A stretch of DNA of 64,000 nucleotides from contig NZ_JADPJH010000033.1 in assembly GCF_023073315.1 (NCBI RefSeq), positions 936,659-1,000,658 of the forward strand, in the 5' to 3' direction. Below are positions 46,188 to 55,334 of the stretch, piece by piece. The notes under the pieces were generated by a model. It worked only from the letters and a program-made list of their open reading frames with translations. It did no database searches and was not told where the DNA came from. Every line of letters begins with the position of its first letter. Position 1 is the stretch's first letter. A program made the position numbers and the translations under genes. Source of the stretch: Bradyrhizobium sp. 1. Lineage in GTDB: Bacteria > Pseudomonadota > Alphaproteobacteria > Rhizobiales > Xanthobacteraceae.

Positions 46188-47386
46188 GGGGCCTCCATCA
46201 TCTTGTTCTGCTCGTCGACCTTCTCGAACATCGCAAGTGTCGTACTTGGCTTGCGCAGGGGTTTCGTCACGCGGATCGCGACGCGGTCGCCGACCCGGCC
46301 CATCCGTCCCTCGGTCAACGTGACGTCGCCGCAGCGCACGGTGACGTTGGCATCCGCGCGCATATTGAGCGGCAGCGTGTCGCCAACCTTCAGCCGCATC
46401 AGCTGCTTGAGCGGGATGTCGGCCTCGTAGAGCACGGCATCGACGGCGATCTCGGCCTGGTTGATCTCGGTGGCGAAATGGCCCTCCCAGATCGTGTCGC
46501 GGCCGAATTTTTCGCCCATGAACATCTGGAGCAGGACGCCCCGGATCGGCTCGATGGTCGCGTAAGGCAGCAGCAGCTCGATGTTGCCGCCGCGGTCTTC
46601 CATGTCGATGCGCAAGCGCACCAGGATCGCGGCGTTGGCAGGACGGCTGATCGCGGCGAAACGCGGGTTGGTCTCGAGCCGGTCGATCGTGAAGGTCACC
46701 GGCGACAACGGCCGGAATGCCTGTTCGGCATCGGCCATGACCACCTCGACCAGCCGCTTGACCAGCTCGGTCTCGATCGTGGTGTAGGGCCGGCCCTCGA
46801 TGCGGAGCTGGCTGGTGCCGCGGCGGCCGCCGAGCAGCACGTCGATCATCGAGTAGATCAGGCTGGAGTCGACCACCGCCATGCCGAAATTGTCCCACTC
46901 TTCGGCCTTGAAGACGGTGAGGACGGCGGGCAACGGGATCGAGTTCATGTAGTCGCCGAAGCGCACCGAGGTGATACGGTCGAGCGAGACTTCGACATTG
47001 TCCGAGGTGAAATTGCGCAAGCTTGTCGTCAGCAACCGCACCAGCCGGTCGAAGACGATTTCGAGCATCGGCAGACGCTCGTAGGAGACCATCGCCGAAT
47101 CGATGATCGCGCGAATGCCGGAATGGTCGTCGAGCGTGACGTCACCGACGGTGAAGCCGAGGAGGTTGTCGATCTCCTCCTGCGACAGCACCCGCTCGCC
47201 GGAGTTCTTGCCGGAGCCGAGATCGCGGCTGCCGTCCTCGACCATGGCCGCCCATTGCAGGGCCATGGTCTCGGATAGTTCGTTTTCGGCAGCGGCTTTC
47301 GCGGCCTCCGCGGGATCCTCGGAATCGAGCGACGCCTCCCATTGGGCGGCAATCGCATCCTGGTCCATCTGCTCGTTGCCGGCCAT
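46184..47386 (-). CDS. fliM: flagellar switch protein FliM
   Basis: 400 residues. N-terminal MVEDGSRDLGSG region is unusual, but LSQEEIDNLLGF is the CheY-binding-like/FliM N-motif and is followed by the middle domain (SYERLPMLEIVFDRLVRLLT, DLLGGRRG-type turn as DVLLGGRRGTSQL) and a C-terminal SpoA domain (IPLKQLMRLKVGDTLPLN, NVTVRCGDVTLTEGRMG). FliM forms the C-ring and sets the rotation direction. About 75 residues precede LSQEEIDNLL, longer than usual. Translationally coupled to the downstream DUF6468-like gene. Confidence 0.95.
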   Translation of the reverse strand: MAGNEQMDQDAIAAQWEASLDSEDPAEAAKAAAENELSETMALQWAAMVEDGSRDLGSGKNSGERVLSQEEIDNLLGFTVGDVTLDDHSGIRAIIDSAMVSYERLPMLEIVFDRLVRLLTTSLRNFTSDNVEVSLDRITSVRFGDYMNSIPLPAVLTVFKAEEWDNFGMAVVDSSLIYSMIDVLLGGRRGTSQLRIEGRPYTTIETELVKRLVEVVMADAEQAFRPLSPVTFTIDRLETNPRFAAISRPANAAILVRLRIDMEDRGGNIELLLPYATIEPIRGVLLQMFMGEKFGRDTIWEGHFATEINQAEIAVDAVLYEADIPLKQLMRLKVGDTLPLNMRADANVTVRCGDVTLTEGRMGRVGDRVAIRVTKPLRKPSTTLAMFEKVDEQNKMMEAP

Positions 47387-47416
47387 GACGCTAGCCCGTT
47401 ACCTTCCGCAGCATCG

Positions 47417-47914
47417 TCACTGGATCACGACTTCCTTGAACAGCACCGCGCTGACCTGGATCGGCGCGACCGCCGCGTTGACGCGCTTGGTCAGCTCTTC
47501 CTTGAGCCGGAAGACGCCGGCGGAGCCGTTGAGGTCGGAGGAGCGCAGTTCGCGCACATAGGTCTGGAAGATGTCGGTCACGCGCGGCATCGTCGGCTTG
47601 ATCGCCTCGATCTGCTTCTCCTCCTTCAGCTCCAGCACGACCTTGAGCTTCAGATATTGCACGCGCTCGCCGGGCGCGCCGGCGAGGTTGACCATGATGT
47701 CGGGGACGTCGACGAAGGCCGGCGGCTTCGGCGGGGCCGCCGCCTCGGCATGATGCTCGTCATCGCCGTGACGGAAGAAGAAGAACCAGGTCGCCGCACC
47801 GCCGCCGAGGACGGCGAGCAGGCCGACAGCCATGACGATGAGCTTGAGCTTGTTCTTCGGGGGTGCGGCTTCTGCGCCCTCGGCGGCTGCGCCGCCTTCT
47901 TCATTCTCTGCCAT
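47417..47914 (-). CDS. fliL: flagellar basal-body protein FliL
   Basis: 165 residues. Acidic cytoplasmic N-terminus, one transmembrane helix (about 25-47), then the periplasmic FliL domain with YLKLKVVLELKEEKQIEAIK and IKPTMPRVTDIFQTYVREL. FliL surrounds the stators near the basal body and increases torque. First gene of the fliL-fliM-DUF6468-motE-TPR unit; 30 bases separate it from fliM. Confidence 0.93.
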   Translation of the reverse strand: MAENEEGGAAAEGAEAAPPKNKLKLIVMAVGLLAVLGGGAATWFFFFRHGDDEHHAEAAAPPKPPAFVDVPDIMVNLAGAPGERVQYLKLKVVLELKEEKQIEAIKPTMPRVTDIFQTYVRELRSSDLNGSAGVFRLKEELTKRVNAAVAPIQVSAVLFKEVVIQ

Positions 47915-47978
47915 GGTCGATGGGCTCGCTCATCTCTTAAACGGGTCGAAAGAGCAAAGCCCCCTGGCAGACAGTGAC

Positions 47979-47992
47979 GCGATACAAATGCC
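47979..47992 (-). promoter_or_regulatory. possible sigma-54 promoter of the fliL operon
   Basis: On the minus strand GGCATTTGTATCGC keeps GG and GC exactly ten bases apart and ends TCGC like the two better candidates at 48172 and 57066. The position gives a leader of about 55 bases. The -24 element (GGGGCAT) is weak. Confidence 0.3.
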
Positions 47993-48070
47993 CCAGCGCA
48001 ATGCGCTCCTCTTCACTGCAAACGCTACGGTAATAATGGTTAACGGAATCTTTCGATTGGGCCCCCACTA

Positions 48071-48084
48071 GGAAAAATCTGCCG
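48071..48084. promoter_or_regulatory. flagellar palindrome variant (copy 3)
   Basis: GGAAAAATCTGCCG differs at one position from GGCAAAATCTGCCG in the fliX/flgI gap. It lies about 100 bp upstream of the candidate sigma-54 promoter of flgF, a typical enhancer distance, and near a TTAAC half-site. Confidence 0.45.
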
Positions 48085-48171
48085 GGCAAACATGGCTAAC
48101 AGACCCTTTCTGCCGCCTGCCCGCGACGTCAAAAAATATTCAAGTTATTGAAATTGCATAATTTTCTGCGT

Positions 48172-48187
48172 TGGCACGGCTTTCGCT
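48172..48187 (+). promoter_or_regulatory. candidate sigma-54 promoter of flgF operon
   Basis: TGGCAC-GGCTT-TCGCT: the GG and GC elements are ten bases apart, and TGGCAC matches the -24 consensus exactly; the -12 box has one mismatch (TCGCT for TTGCT). The leader to flgF is about 100 bases. Confidence 0.5.
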
Positions 48188-48299
48188 GAGAGAGGGCCGA
48201 GACCGAAGGGTTTGGGAGAACCTGACTGTCTCGTTCACGGGGTCGGCCTAAGCGCTTGGGAGAGCGAGGAGGCAGATCTCACTCAGGGGAGATCTTCCG

Positions 48300-49061
48300 A
48301 TGCAGAACGCGCTTCTGATCGGCTTGTCACGGCAGATGACGTTGGAACGGCAGATGGATGTCATCGCCAACAACGTCGCCAATGCCAACACCAACGGCTT
48401 CAAGGCCGACCATTCGATGTTCGAGGAGTTTCTCAACTCGAACGCGCGTGAGGACAATTTCATCTCGTCGGACCGCCGGGTCTCCTATGTGCAGGACCGC
48501 GGCACCTTCCGCGACACCGGCCCGGGGCCGATGGAGATGACCAAGAACCCGCTCGACATGGCCATCAGCGGCGACGCCTATTTCGCCGTGCAGGCCAATG
48601 GCGGCGAGCGCTACACCCGCGACGGCAAATTCTCGCTCAACAGCACCGGCCAGCTCGTCACCTCCGACGGCAACCTCGTGCTCGGCACCGGCGGCCCGAT
48701 CACCTTCCAGGCGACCGACCATGACATCAACGTCGCCCCCGACGGCACCGTCACGGTGCTCGAGGGCACGGCCAAGACCGATTCGATCCGCGGCAAGATC
48801 AAGATGGCCTCGTTCGACGATCCGGCCAAGCTGACCAAGCTCGGCGCCAATCTGTACAGCGCCGGCTCCGCCAACCAGCTGCCCGCCACCAAATCCACAG
48901 TGGAGCAGGGCTACATCGAGAAGTCGAACGTGAACTCGGTCGGCGAGATGAGCCGCATGGTCGAAGTCATGCGCAGCTACACCGCCATCGCCAATTTGCT
49001 CCAGCAGCAGAGCGATATGCACAAATCGGCGATCGAAAAACTCGCCGACGTTCCGGCCTGA
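48300..49061 (+). CDS. flgF: flagellar distal rod protein FlgF
   Basis: 253 residues. N-terminal rod motif (LLIGLSRQMTLERQMDVIAN, NVANANTNGFK), the middle DMAISGDAYFAVQANGGERY region, and the C-terminal SNVNSVGEMSRMVEVMRSYT motif with LQQQSDM. The order flgF-flgG-flgA-flgH is typical of alphaproteobacteria. First gene of the operon, 16 bases before flgG; controlled by a candidate sigma-54 promoter and palindrome in the 385-bp upstream gap. Confidence 0.95.
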   Translation: MQNALLIGLSRQMTLERQMDVIANNVANANTNGFKADHSMFEEFLNSNAREDNFISSDRRVSYVQDRGTFRDTGPGPMEMTKNPLDMAISGDAYFAVQANGGERYTRDGKFSLNSTGQLVTSDGNLVLGTGGPITFQATDHDINVAPDGTVTVLEGTAKTDSIRGKIKMASFDDPAKLTKLGANLYSAGSANQLPATKSTVEQGYIEKSNVNSVGEMSRMVEVMRSYTAIANLLQQQSDMHKSAIEKLADVPA

Positions 49062-49077
49062 TTGAAGGAAAACTGAC

Positions 49078-49866
49078 ATGCAGGCTCTTCACACCGCAGC
49101 GACCGGAATGGCGGCACAGGAACTCAACGTTCAGGTGATCTCCAACAACATCGCCAACCTCCGCACCACCGGCTTCAAGAAGCAGACCGCGGCGTTCCAG
49201 GACCTGATCTACGAGCACGTCCGCCGCGTCGGCGCGCAGGCCTCGGACCAGGGCACCATCCTGCCTGTTGGCGTCGACATCGGCGGCGGCGTCAAGACCG
49301 TCGGCACGCCGCGCAGCATGACGCAGGGCACGCTGTCGCAGACCGGCAACGATCTCGACCTCGCGCTCTCGGGCGAAGGCTTCTTCAAGATCCTGATGCC
49401 CGACGGCAGCTATCAATACACCCGCGACGGCACCTTCCAGATGGACAATCAGGGCCGCATCGTCACCGCGCAGGGCAATCCTGTGCAGCCGACCATGACC
49501 GTCCCGAACAACGCCTCCGGCCTTGCCGTGAGCGAGCAGGGCCAGGTCTCGGTGACGCTGCCGGGCTCGTCGACCTCGACCATCGTCGGCCAGCTCGGTG
49601 TGACCCGCTTCATCAACAAAGCGGGCCTGCAGCCCGTCGGCAACAACCAGTTCACCGAGACCCCGTCGTCCGGCGCGCCGCAGGACGGCACCGCGAATGC
49701 CGAAGGCTACGGCAAGATCACGCAAGGCAGCCTGGAGCAGGCCAATGTCGACGTCGTCTCGGAGATGAGCGACCTGATCGCCGCCCAGCGCGCCTACGAG
49801 ATGAACGCCAAGGTCATCAGCGCCGCCGACCAAATGATGCAATCGACCACGGCGCTGTTCCGCTGA
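49078..49866 (+). CDS. flgG: flagellar distal rod protein FlgG
   Basis: 262 residues, exact FlgG length. QALHTAATGMAAQELNVQVI and NNIANLRTTGFKKQTAAFQD at the N-terminus, DLALSGEGFFKILMPDGSYQ in the centre, EQANVDVVSEMSDLIAAQRA and YEMNAKVISAADQMM at the C-terminus. FlgG builds the distal rod. Followed by flgA within a few bases. Confidence 0.97.
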   Translation: MQALHTAATGMAAQELNVQVISNNIANLRTTGFKKQTAAFQDLIYEHVRRVGAQASDQGTILPVGVDIGGGVKTVGTPRSMTQGTLSQTGNDLDLALSGEGFFKILMPDGSYQYTRDGTFQMDNQGRIVTAQGNPVQPTMTVPNNASGLAVSEQGQVSVTLPGSSTSTIVGQLGVTRFINKAGLQPVGNNQFTETPSSGAPQDGTANAEGYGKITQGSLEQANVDVVSEMSDLIAAQRAYEMNAKVISAADQMMQSTTALFR

Positions 49867-49876
49867 GGTGATGACG

Positions 49877-51016
49877 ATGATCCGCACCACCCTCGCCACG
49901 ATCTCCGCGCTGCTCGCACTGGCCCTGCCGGCGCAGGCCGCCGACGATTTCATCGCAACGCCGACGCTGCGCGCGAACGTCACCGTGTCCTCGGACGTGG
50001 TTCGGGTCGGCGATCTCATCGACAATGCCGGGTCGGCCGCGCTGATTGCGGTCTATCGCTCGCCCGATCTCGGCACCACCGGCGCCCTACCCGTTGCGCA
50101 GGTACTATCGGTGCTGCGCGCCAAACAGGTGATCGGCGTGATGACCGGCGACATCAAGGAGGTCCAGGTCACCCGCCTCGCCCGCACCCTCGCCAACAAG
50201 GACCTCGAAAACGCGGTGGCCTCGGCGCTCGAGCGCCGCTTCGGCCTCGGCGAGGCCGCCAACATCACCGTCACCTTCGACCGCGGCGTCGCCGACATGC
50301 GGCTGGATGCTTCCAACAGCGGTGCGCTCCAGCAAGTCGCGACCCGCTACGATGCGCGCAGCGGCCGTTTCGACGTCGCCTTCGAGATCAACAATGACAA
50401 CAATCCGACGCCGACCAAGCTGCGTTTCACCGGCACTGCCATCGAGACGGTGGAAGTGGTCGTGCTGACCCGCGACATCGACCGCATCGAGCTGCTGAAA
50501 TCCTCCGATATCGCGCTGGAGCGCCGGCCGAAGGCCGAGATCTCCGGCGAAGCCGCCTCGCGCGACCGGACCGTTGGCATGCAGCTGCGCCGGCCGATGC
50601 GGGCGGGCACGCCGATCCGCGTCGCCGACATCATCAAGCCCGATTTCGTGCAGCGCGACCAGAACGTCACCGTCATCTACCAGGTTCCCGGGATCTACCT
50701 TACCACGCGCGGCAAGGCGATCGAGAGCGGCGCCGAGGGCGACACTGTGAGCGTCCTCAACCTGCAGACCAAGCGCACGCTGAGCGGTGTCGTCACCGGC
50801 CGCGGCCAGATCACGATCCAGGGCGCGAGCCAGTCCGCGCCGATGGCGCCCGCAGTCGAGCAGACCTCGTCACTCAAGCGTGACGAAGCGCCTGCCCCCG
50901 TCGACACTGCAGCCCTCGTCCGGAACCTGGTCCAGGCCCCCGCGTCGCCGGCCCAGATCGCCCAAGCCCAGATCCCGCAAGTTCAAGCCTCGCAAGCTCC
51001 AGCCAAGTCAGAGTAA
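49877..51016 (+). CDS. flgA: P-ring chaperone FlgA
   Basis: 379 residues. Signal peptide (to QAADDF) and an SAF domain (VVVLTRDIDRIELLKSSDIA, GMQLRRPMRAGTPIRVADI). FlgA assists FlgI assembly into the P ring. The family is usually 220-330 residues; here the C-terminus adds a disordered Ala/Pro/Gln/Val-rich tail of about 65 residues. GAGG eight bases before the ATG at 49877 favours this start; GTG 49868 and ATG 49871 are alternatives. flgI itself lies 6 kb away. Confidence 0.9.
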   Translation: MIRTTLATISALLALALPAQAADDFIATPTLRANVTVSSDVVRVGDLIDNAGSAALIAVYRSPDLGTTGALPVAQVLSVLRAKQVIGVMTGDIKEVQVTRLARTLANKDLENAVASALERRFGLGEAANITVTFDRGVADMRLDASNSGALQQVATRYDARSGRFDVAFEINNDNNPTPTKLRFTGTAIETVEVVVLTRDIDRIELLKSSDIALERRPKAEISGEAASRDRTVGMQLRRPMRAGTPIRVADIIKPDFVQRDQNVTVIYQVPGIYLTTRGKAIESGAEGDTVSVLNLQTKRTLSGVVTGRGQITIQGASQSAPMAPAVEQTSSLKRDEAPAPVDTAALVRNLVQAPASPAQIAQAQIPQVQASQAPAKSE

Positions 51017-51019
51017 GTC

Positions 51020-51787
51020 ATGTCCAGTTTCAGTTCGGCTTTCCGTCTTCGTCGCATCGCGATCTCGGCCCTGCTGCTGGCGACTTGCGCGCTGGCGAGC
51101 GGCTGCTCCTCGATCGACCGCCTGTCGCAGATCGGCGAGCAACCGAAGATGTCGGCGATCGACAATCCGACGACGCAGCCCGGCTACAAGCCGGTGCAGA
51201 TGCCGATGCCGAAGCCGGAAGTCGCCTCCTACAATCCGAACTCGCTGTGGCGCAACGGTAGCCGCGCCTTCTTCAAGGATCAGCGCGCCACCCATGTCGG
51301 CGACCTCCTGACCGTGACCGTGAACATCACCGACAAGGCCAACATCGCCAACGAGACCCAGCGCAGCCGCACCAACAAGGAAGACTCCGGCATCACCGAC
51401 TTCGTCGGGTCGAAGACGCTGGGCGTGCAGGCGCAGAAGGTGCTGCCCGGCCGCCTCCTCACCGCCGACTCCACCGCCTCCAGCGACGGCAAGGGCTCGG
51501 TCAATCGCACGGAAGCGCTCCAGACCAACGTCGCCGCGGTGGTCACGCAAGTGCTGCCGAACGGCAACCTCGTGGTCGAGGGCAAGCAGGAGATCCGCGT
51601 CAACTACGAGATCCGCGAACTGATCGTCGCCGGCATCGTCCGCCCCGAAGACATCCAGAGCGACAACACCATCGATTCCACCAAGATCGCACAGGCCCGC
51701 ATCGCCTACGGCGGCCGCGGCCAGATCATGGACGTGCAGCAACCCCGCTACGGTCAGCAAGTCATGGACGTGCTGCTGCCCTTCTAA
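51020..51787 (+). CDS. flgH: flagellar L-ring protein FlgH
   Basis: 255 residues. The N-terminal lipoprotein signal (ALLLATCALASGCSSID, lipobox LASGC with Cys about residue 33) is typical. Core motifs include GSRAFFKDQRATHVGDLLTV and the C-terminal INYEIRELIVAGIVRPEDI-type region followed by ARIAYGGRGQIMDVQQPRY. FlgH forms the L ring in the outer membrane. Starts four bases after flgA, so last gene of flgF-flgG-flgA-flgH. Confidence 0.96.
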   Translation: MSSFSSAFRLRRIAISALLLATCALASGCSSIDRLSQIGEQPKMSAIDNPTTQPGYKPVQMPMPKPEVASYNPNSLWRNGSRAFFKDQRATHVGDLLTVTVNITDKANIANETQRSRTNKEDSGITDFVGSKTLGVQAQKVLPGRLLTADSTASSDGKGSVNRTEALQTNVAAVVTQVLPNGNLVVEGKQEIRVNYEIRELIVAGIVRPEDIQSDNTIDSTKIAQARIAYGGRGQIMDVQQPRYGQQVMDVLLPF

Positions 51788-51952
51788 GTTTCTCCCGAGC
51801 TCCCACATCGTGTTCGCGAACCTAGGCGCGAACGACGATGTACGACGCGGCCCTCGCCAGCTCCCCTGGCGAGGGCCGCATGTTTTTTCGTGGTGGCGAT
51901 GCTGCGAGCTACGAGTCAGGTCCGCGCAATGGCGACGCAGCTGCCTCACACT

Positions 51953-52068
51953 CCGTCATTGCGAACGCAGCGACTTGTCCGCCGAAGCCTCAGCGAAGGC
52001 GGAAGCAATCCAGACTGCCACCGCGGAAAGACTCTGGATTGCTTCTCTGCGTTCGCAATGACGACGGA
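51953..52068. repeat. palindromic intergenic repeat
   Basis: CTCCGTCATTGCGAACGCAG ... CTGCGTTCGCAATGACGACGGAG with inner arms GCAATCCAGA ... TCTGGATTGC. One arm carries an extra insertion with CCGAAGCCTCAGCGAAGGCGG, itself hairpin-forming. Same class as 24050-24150. It lies between flgH and the non-flagellar hydratase gene. Confidence 0.75.
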
Positions 52069-52074
52069 GAGAGT

Positions 52075-52854
52075 TCAAGTAAACTCGGCCTCCACGACGC
52101 CCAGCCCGTCCAGCTCCATCCGTACCTTGTCGCCGGCTTTCAGCCACAGCGTCTTCACCAGGCTTCCCGTCAGCACGAGCTGTCCTGCGTGAAGACCCTT
52201 GCCGTCGGCGGCAAGGTGGTTGGCGAGCCAGGCGAGTGCGTTGTGGGGATGGCCGAGCACGTCGGCGCCGGTGCCGTGACTGACCTCCTCGCCGTTGACA
52301 ATGGCACGGCCTTTGATCGCCTTCAGGTCCGGCACGGACGAGCGCGGCACCACCTCGCCGAGCACGCAGCCGGCGGCGAAGAAATCGTCGGCGATCAGCG
52401 TCGGCGCGCCCATCGTCTCCCATTTCACATAGCGGTCGTCGACGATCTCGATCGCGGGATGATAGCTTTCAACGGCCTCGCCGACCCATTCGGCCGTGAA
52501 CGGCGCCTCGCCGGCGGCAAGGTCCCGCTTCAGCCGCACCGCGATCTCGCACTCGACGCCGACGCGGACATAGTTGGAGGATGCGAGCTTCACACCGCTG
52601 TCGTGCACGCCCTTCTGGAACAGGCCGCCGCCGCAAGGGTGCGGGATGCCGATGTACTCCTGCATCACCTGGCTGGTGCAGCCGATCTTGTAGCCGACCA
52701 GCGGCCCGACATGCGGCAGCAGCAGATCGTGAAGCGCGCGCTGAACCTGATAGCCCTCGGCCTCGTCGCCCGGGGGAACCTCGAGCGCGGCAAGCGGCGC
52801 ATGGTTGCGGCGCGCCAGCGCGATCGCCTTTGCGGCTTGGAGAATCTTGTCCAT
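52075..52854 (-). CDS. 2-keto-4-pentenoate hydratase-like protein
   Basis: 259 residues with the FAH-superfamily hydratase pattern: GPLVGYKIGCTSQVMQEYIG, GVECEIAVRLKRDL (metal-binding Glu pair), EIVDDRYVKWE (further acidic ligand) and the C-terminal GTGADVLGHPHNALAWLANH, where the last motif resembles MhpD. The enzyme adds water to 2-oxopent-4-enoate in meta-cleavage degradation of aromatics, but no such genes are adjacent. Start at the ATG at 52854; the frame opens at 52953. Probably an isolated insertion into the flagellar cluster. Confidence 0.85.
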   Translation of the reverse strand: MDKILQAAKAIALARRNHAPLAALEVPPGDEAEGYQVQRALHDLLLPHVGPLVGYKIGCTSQVMQEYIGIPHPCGGGLFQKGVHDSGVKLASSNYVRVGVECEIAVRLKRDLAAGEAPFTAEWVGEAVESYHPAIEIVDDRYVKWETMGAPTLIADDFFAAGCVLGEVVPRSSVPDLKAIKGRAIVNGEEVSHGTGADVLGHPHNALAWLANHLAADGKGLHAGQLVLTGSLVKTLWLKAGDKVRMELDGLGVVEAEFT

Positions 52855-52949
52855 CGGCGCCGGCTCCCACGCTACGCGATCATGCGCGGCAGTGGAGCAT
52901 CCCCGCCGCGGCGTGACAAGCGTGGCCAAGAGGCGGCTCGATGGTGCCC

Positions 52950-53978
52950 TCACCCCTTGACCAGGCCGAGCCGGATCAGGCTTTCGGCCGTCGCGAGGAT
53001 CGCCTCGTCGTTCGAACGCGCCTGCCAGCGGAGCAGCGACTTTGCCTTGGCACTGGTGGAATGCCTGACCTTTCCGAGCATCGGCGCGACCGCGCGCAGC
53101 AGCGGAATCCGGTTTGCGGCGAGCCGCACCAGCCAGTCCGGGGCCTGGAGTCGCGGAACCCGGCGCGCACGTGGTCCGAGTTCCCGCCGCAGCACCTTGC
53201 CGATATCGAGGATCGACATCGTCGCGCCGGAGACGGCGATGAAGCGCTCACCTTTCGCCTCGGGCGCCGTCATCGCCCGCAAATGCAGATCGGCGACGTC
53301 GCGCACGTCGACCACGCCGAAATAGACCCGTGGCACCGCCGGCATGGCGCCGTCGAGCAGCGATTTGACGATCTCGATCGATCCGGAGAAGTCCGGCCCC
53401 AGCACCGGACCGAAAATCCCCGCAGGATTGACGACCGACAGCTCCAGCCCGCCGCCCTCGCGCGCGACGAAATCCCAGGCCGCCTGCTCGGCCAGCGTCT
53501 TGGATTTGACGTAAGGCTGCACATCGCTGCCGGCGAGATTGGTCCAGTCGGTCTCGTCGAACGGCTTTTCACGCGGCTCGTGGCCGTAACCGATCGCGCC
53601 CAGCGACGAGGTGACGACCACGCGCCTGACGCCGGCCTCGCGCGCGGCCCGTAGCACCCGCAGCGTGCCGTCGCGGGCCGGGATGATCATCTCGTTCTCG
53701 TCCTCGGGAACACTGGTCGAGAGCGGCGAGGCGACATGAAGCACGTAGTCGCAGCCCGCCACGGCCTCGCGCCATCCCTCGTCTGCCGTGAGGTCGGCGG
53801 TGAAGAAGGACAGGCTTTCGGACGACGCTGCCCCGCCCTCACGCAGCATCGCGAGCACATCGGCCTGCCGGTCCGGCCGGCGCACCGTCGTCCGCACCGT
53901 GTGGCCAGCCGCCATCAGTTGCAGGACGACATGGATGCCGACGAAGCCGGACCCGCCGGTGACCAGGACAGTGCTCAT
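52950..53978 (-). CDS. NAD(P)-dependent epimerase/reductase (extended SDR)
   Basis: 342 residues. The Rossmann motif VLVTGGSGFVGIHVV opens it, with YVKSKTLAEQAAW as the Y-x3-K active site and VTSSLGAIGYG as the catalytic Ser strand. It belongs to the dihydroflavonol-4-reductase/aldehyde reductase branch (AR-like). It is divergent from the HxlR regulator at 54073 with 95 bases between. Substrate unknown. Confidence 0.9.
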   Translation of the reverse strand: MSTVLVTGGSGFVGIHVVLQLMAAGHTVRTTVRRPDRQADVLAMLREGGAASSESLSFFTADLTADEGWREAVAGCDYVLHVASPLSTSVPEDENEMIIPARDGTLRVLRAAREAGVRRVVVTSSLGAIGYGHEPREKPFDETDWTNLAGSDVQPYVKSKTLAEQAAWDFVAREGGGLELSVVNPAGIFGPVLGPDFSGSIEIVKSLLDGAMPAVPRVYFGVVDVRDVADLHLRAMTAPEAKGERFIAVSGATMSILDIGKVLRRELGPRARRVPRLQAPDWLVRLAANRIPLLRAVAPMLGKVRHSTSAKAKSLLRWQARSNDEAILATAESLIRLGLVKG

Positions 53979-54072
53979 TGCCAAATACCCCTCGTTGCGT
54001 GGGCGAGCGAATTGGGTCCGCCACCCTGCTCAAGGCCGGATCTGGTCACTATCTCCCGGGGGAACAAGTAGA

Positions 54073-54471
54073 ATGGATTTCGAGACCGGTATGGAAAACC
54101 TGACCAGTACCTGCGAGGGCGACTGCGATTGCAGCCCCGACCCTGCTTTGCTCGCCGACTTCAAGCGCGCCATCCATGCGCTCGGCGGCAAGTGGAAGCT
54201 GGAAATCCTGTTCGCGCTGATGAACGGTGCTATCAGGTTCGGCGCCTTGCGGCGATCGATCGGCGGCATCACCCAGCACATGCTGACCACGCAATTGCGC
54301 GAGCTCGAGCAGGACGGATTGGTGTCGCGGACCGCCTTCGCGGAGAAACCCTTGAGGGTCGAGTACGAGCTGACGGATGCGGCCTACGGCCTGTTGCCGG
54401 CGTTTAAGGAAATATTGAGCTGGTCCAGGCTTTATGGGGATGCGCGCCTTGCGGTGTCGCTCGAGGCCTGA
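54073..54471 (+). CDS. HxlR-family regulator, copy 1
   Basis: 132 residues. Winged-helix signature HALGGKWKLEILFALMNGAI, RFGALRRSIGGITQHMLTTQ and LRELEQDGLVSRTAFAEKP, as in HxlR proteins, which often sense redox or electrophilic stress. Two extra N-terminal cysteines (CEGDCDCSP) could have a sensing role. Divergent from the SDR reductase, which is its likely target. GGGGGA precedes the ATG; an alternative start lies six codons downstream. Confidence 0.85.
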   Translation: MDFETGMENLTSTCEGDCDCSPDPALLADFKRAIHALGGKWKLEILFALMNGAIRFGALRRSIGGITQHMLTTQLRELEQDGLVSRTAFAEKPLRVEYELTDAAYGLLPAFKEILSWSRLYGDARLAVSLEA

Positions 54472-54718
54472 TTGCAGCAATGCGTGAAGCTGCTGGCTCA
54501 GCATCTCAGCATACGAGTCGACCTCGTTGATGCGACTCGCAAAACTCACCCCACCTGAAGTGAAGGCTGTTTCTCATCCGAACTCACGTGAGCTCGGAGG
54601 AATGGACTCTAGCCCATTGATCGCGATTCACTTTTCGCGATTGCGCTCGCGCGCTGAGACGCGCGACGGCAAGCGACAGGCAAAATGCTGATCGCGGCGC
54701 GAAACGGCGCCTTGCGTC

Positions 54719-54748
54719 CAAAAACAAAGAGCCGCATCGCTGCGGCTC
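54719..54748 (-). terminator. intrinsic terminator of dksA
   Basis: On the minus strand GAGCCGCA-gcga-TGCGGCTC is followed by TTTGTTTTT, six bases after the dksA stop. Confidence 0.8.
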
Positions 54749-54753
54749 GGACT

Positions 54754-55164
54754 CTATTCGTCGCGATAGACCTTCTCGCGTTTCTCGTGGCGCTCCTGCG
54801 CTTCCACCGAGAGCGTCGCGATGGGCCGGGCCTCGAGCCGCTTCAACGAGATCGGCTCGCCGGTGTCTTCGCAATAGCCGTAGGTGTTGTCCTCGATACG
54901 CTGGAGCGCGGCGTCGATCTTGGCGATCAACTTGCGCTGGCGGTCGCGGGCGCGGAGCTCGATGGCGCGGTCGGTTTCGGACGATGCCCGATCGGCGAGA
55001 TCGGGGTGATTCACATTCTCCTCCTGCAAAGTTTGCAGGGTGAGCTTGGACTCTTTGAGAATCTCATCCTTCCAGGCAAGGAGCTTCAAACGGAAGTACT
55101 CCTTCTGCCGATCGTTCATGAAAGGCTCTTTTTCGGTCGGTCGGTAGTTTTTCAACTTTTCCAA
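54754..55164 (-). CDS. dksA: RNA polymerase-binding factor DksA, cysteine-poor type
   Basis: 136 residues. A coiled coil (about 38-95) carries the tip motif DLADRA (Asp55, Asp58, Ala60). In the zinc-finger region, YGYCEDTGEPISLKRLEARP and ATLSVEAQERHE show that only Cys98 remains of the usual four; the others are Thr101, Ser119 and Ala122. DksA binds in the polymerase secondary channel and mediates ppGpp effects; such cysteine-poor forms are common in alphaproteobacteria. TTG start at 55164 keeps the conserved N-terminal KNYRPTEKEPF; an internal ATG at 55119 is possible. Confidence 0.93.
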   Translation of the reverse strand: MEKLKNYRPTEKEPFMNDRQKEYFRLKLLAWKDEILKESKLTLQTLQEENVNHPDLADRASSETDRAIELRARDRQRKLIAKIDAALQRIEDNTYGYCEDTGEPISLKRLEARPIATLSVEAQERHEKREKVYRDE

Positions 55165-55334
55165 GGGCGGCCTATCTGTCTAAGCAACGACTCGCAAACG
55201 GAACGGGGTCCGCTGAGCGGGGCCTTATATAGCGGCCTCCTGTGACAGACAATGCTTCCCTGATGGCCCGGCTGGCGCCCCCAAGCCCTTGCACAGGAAG
55301 GTTTATCCTGGAGGGCCCGGGGGCGGCCGAAGGC

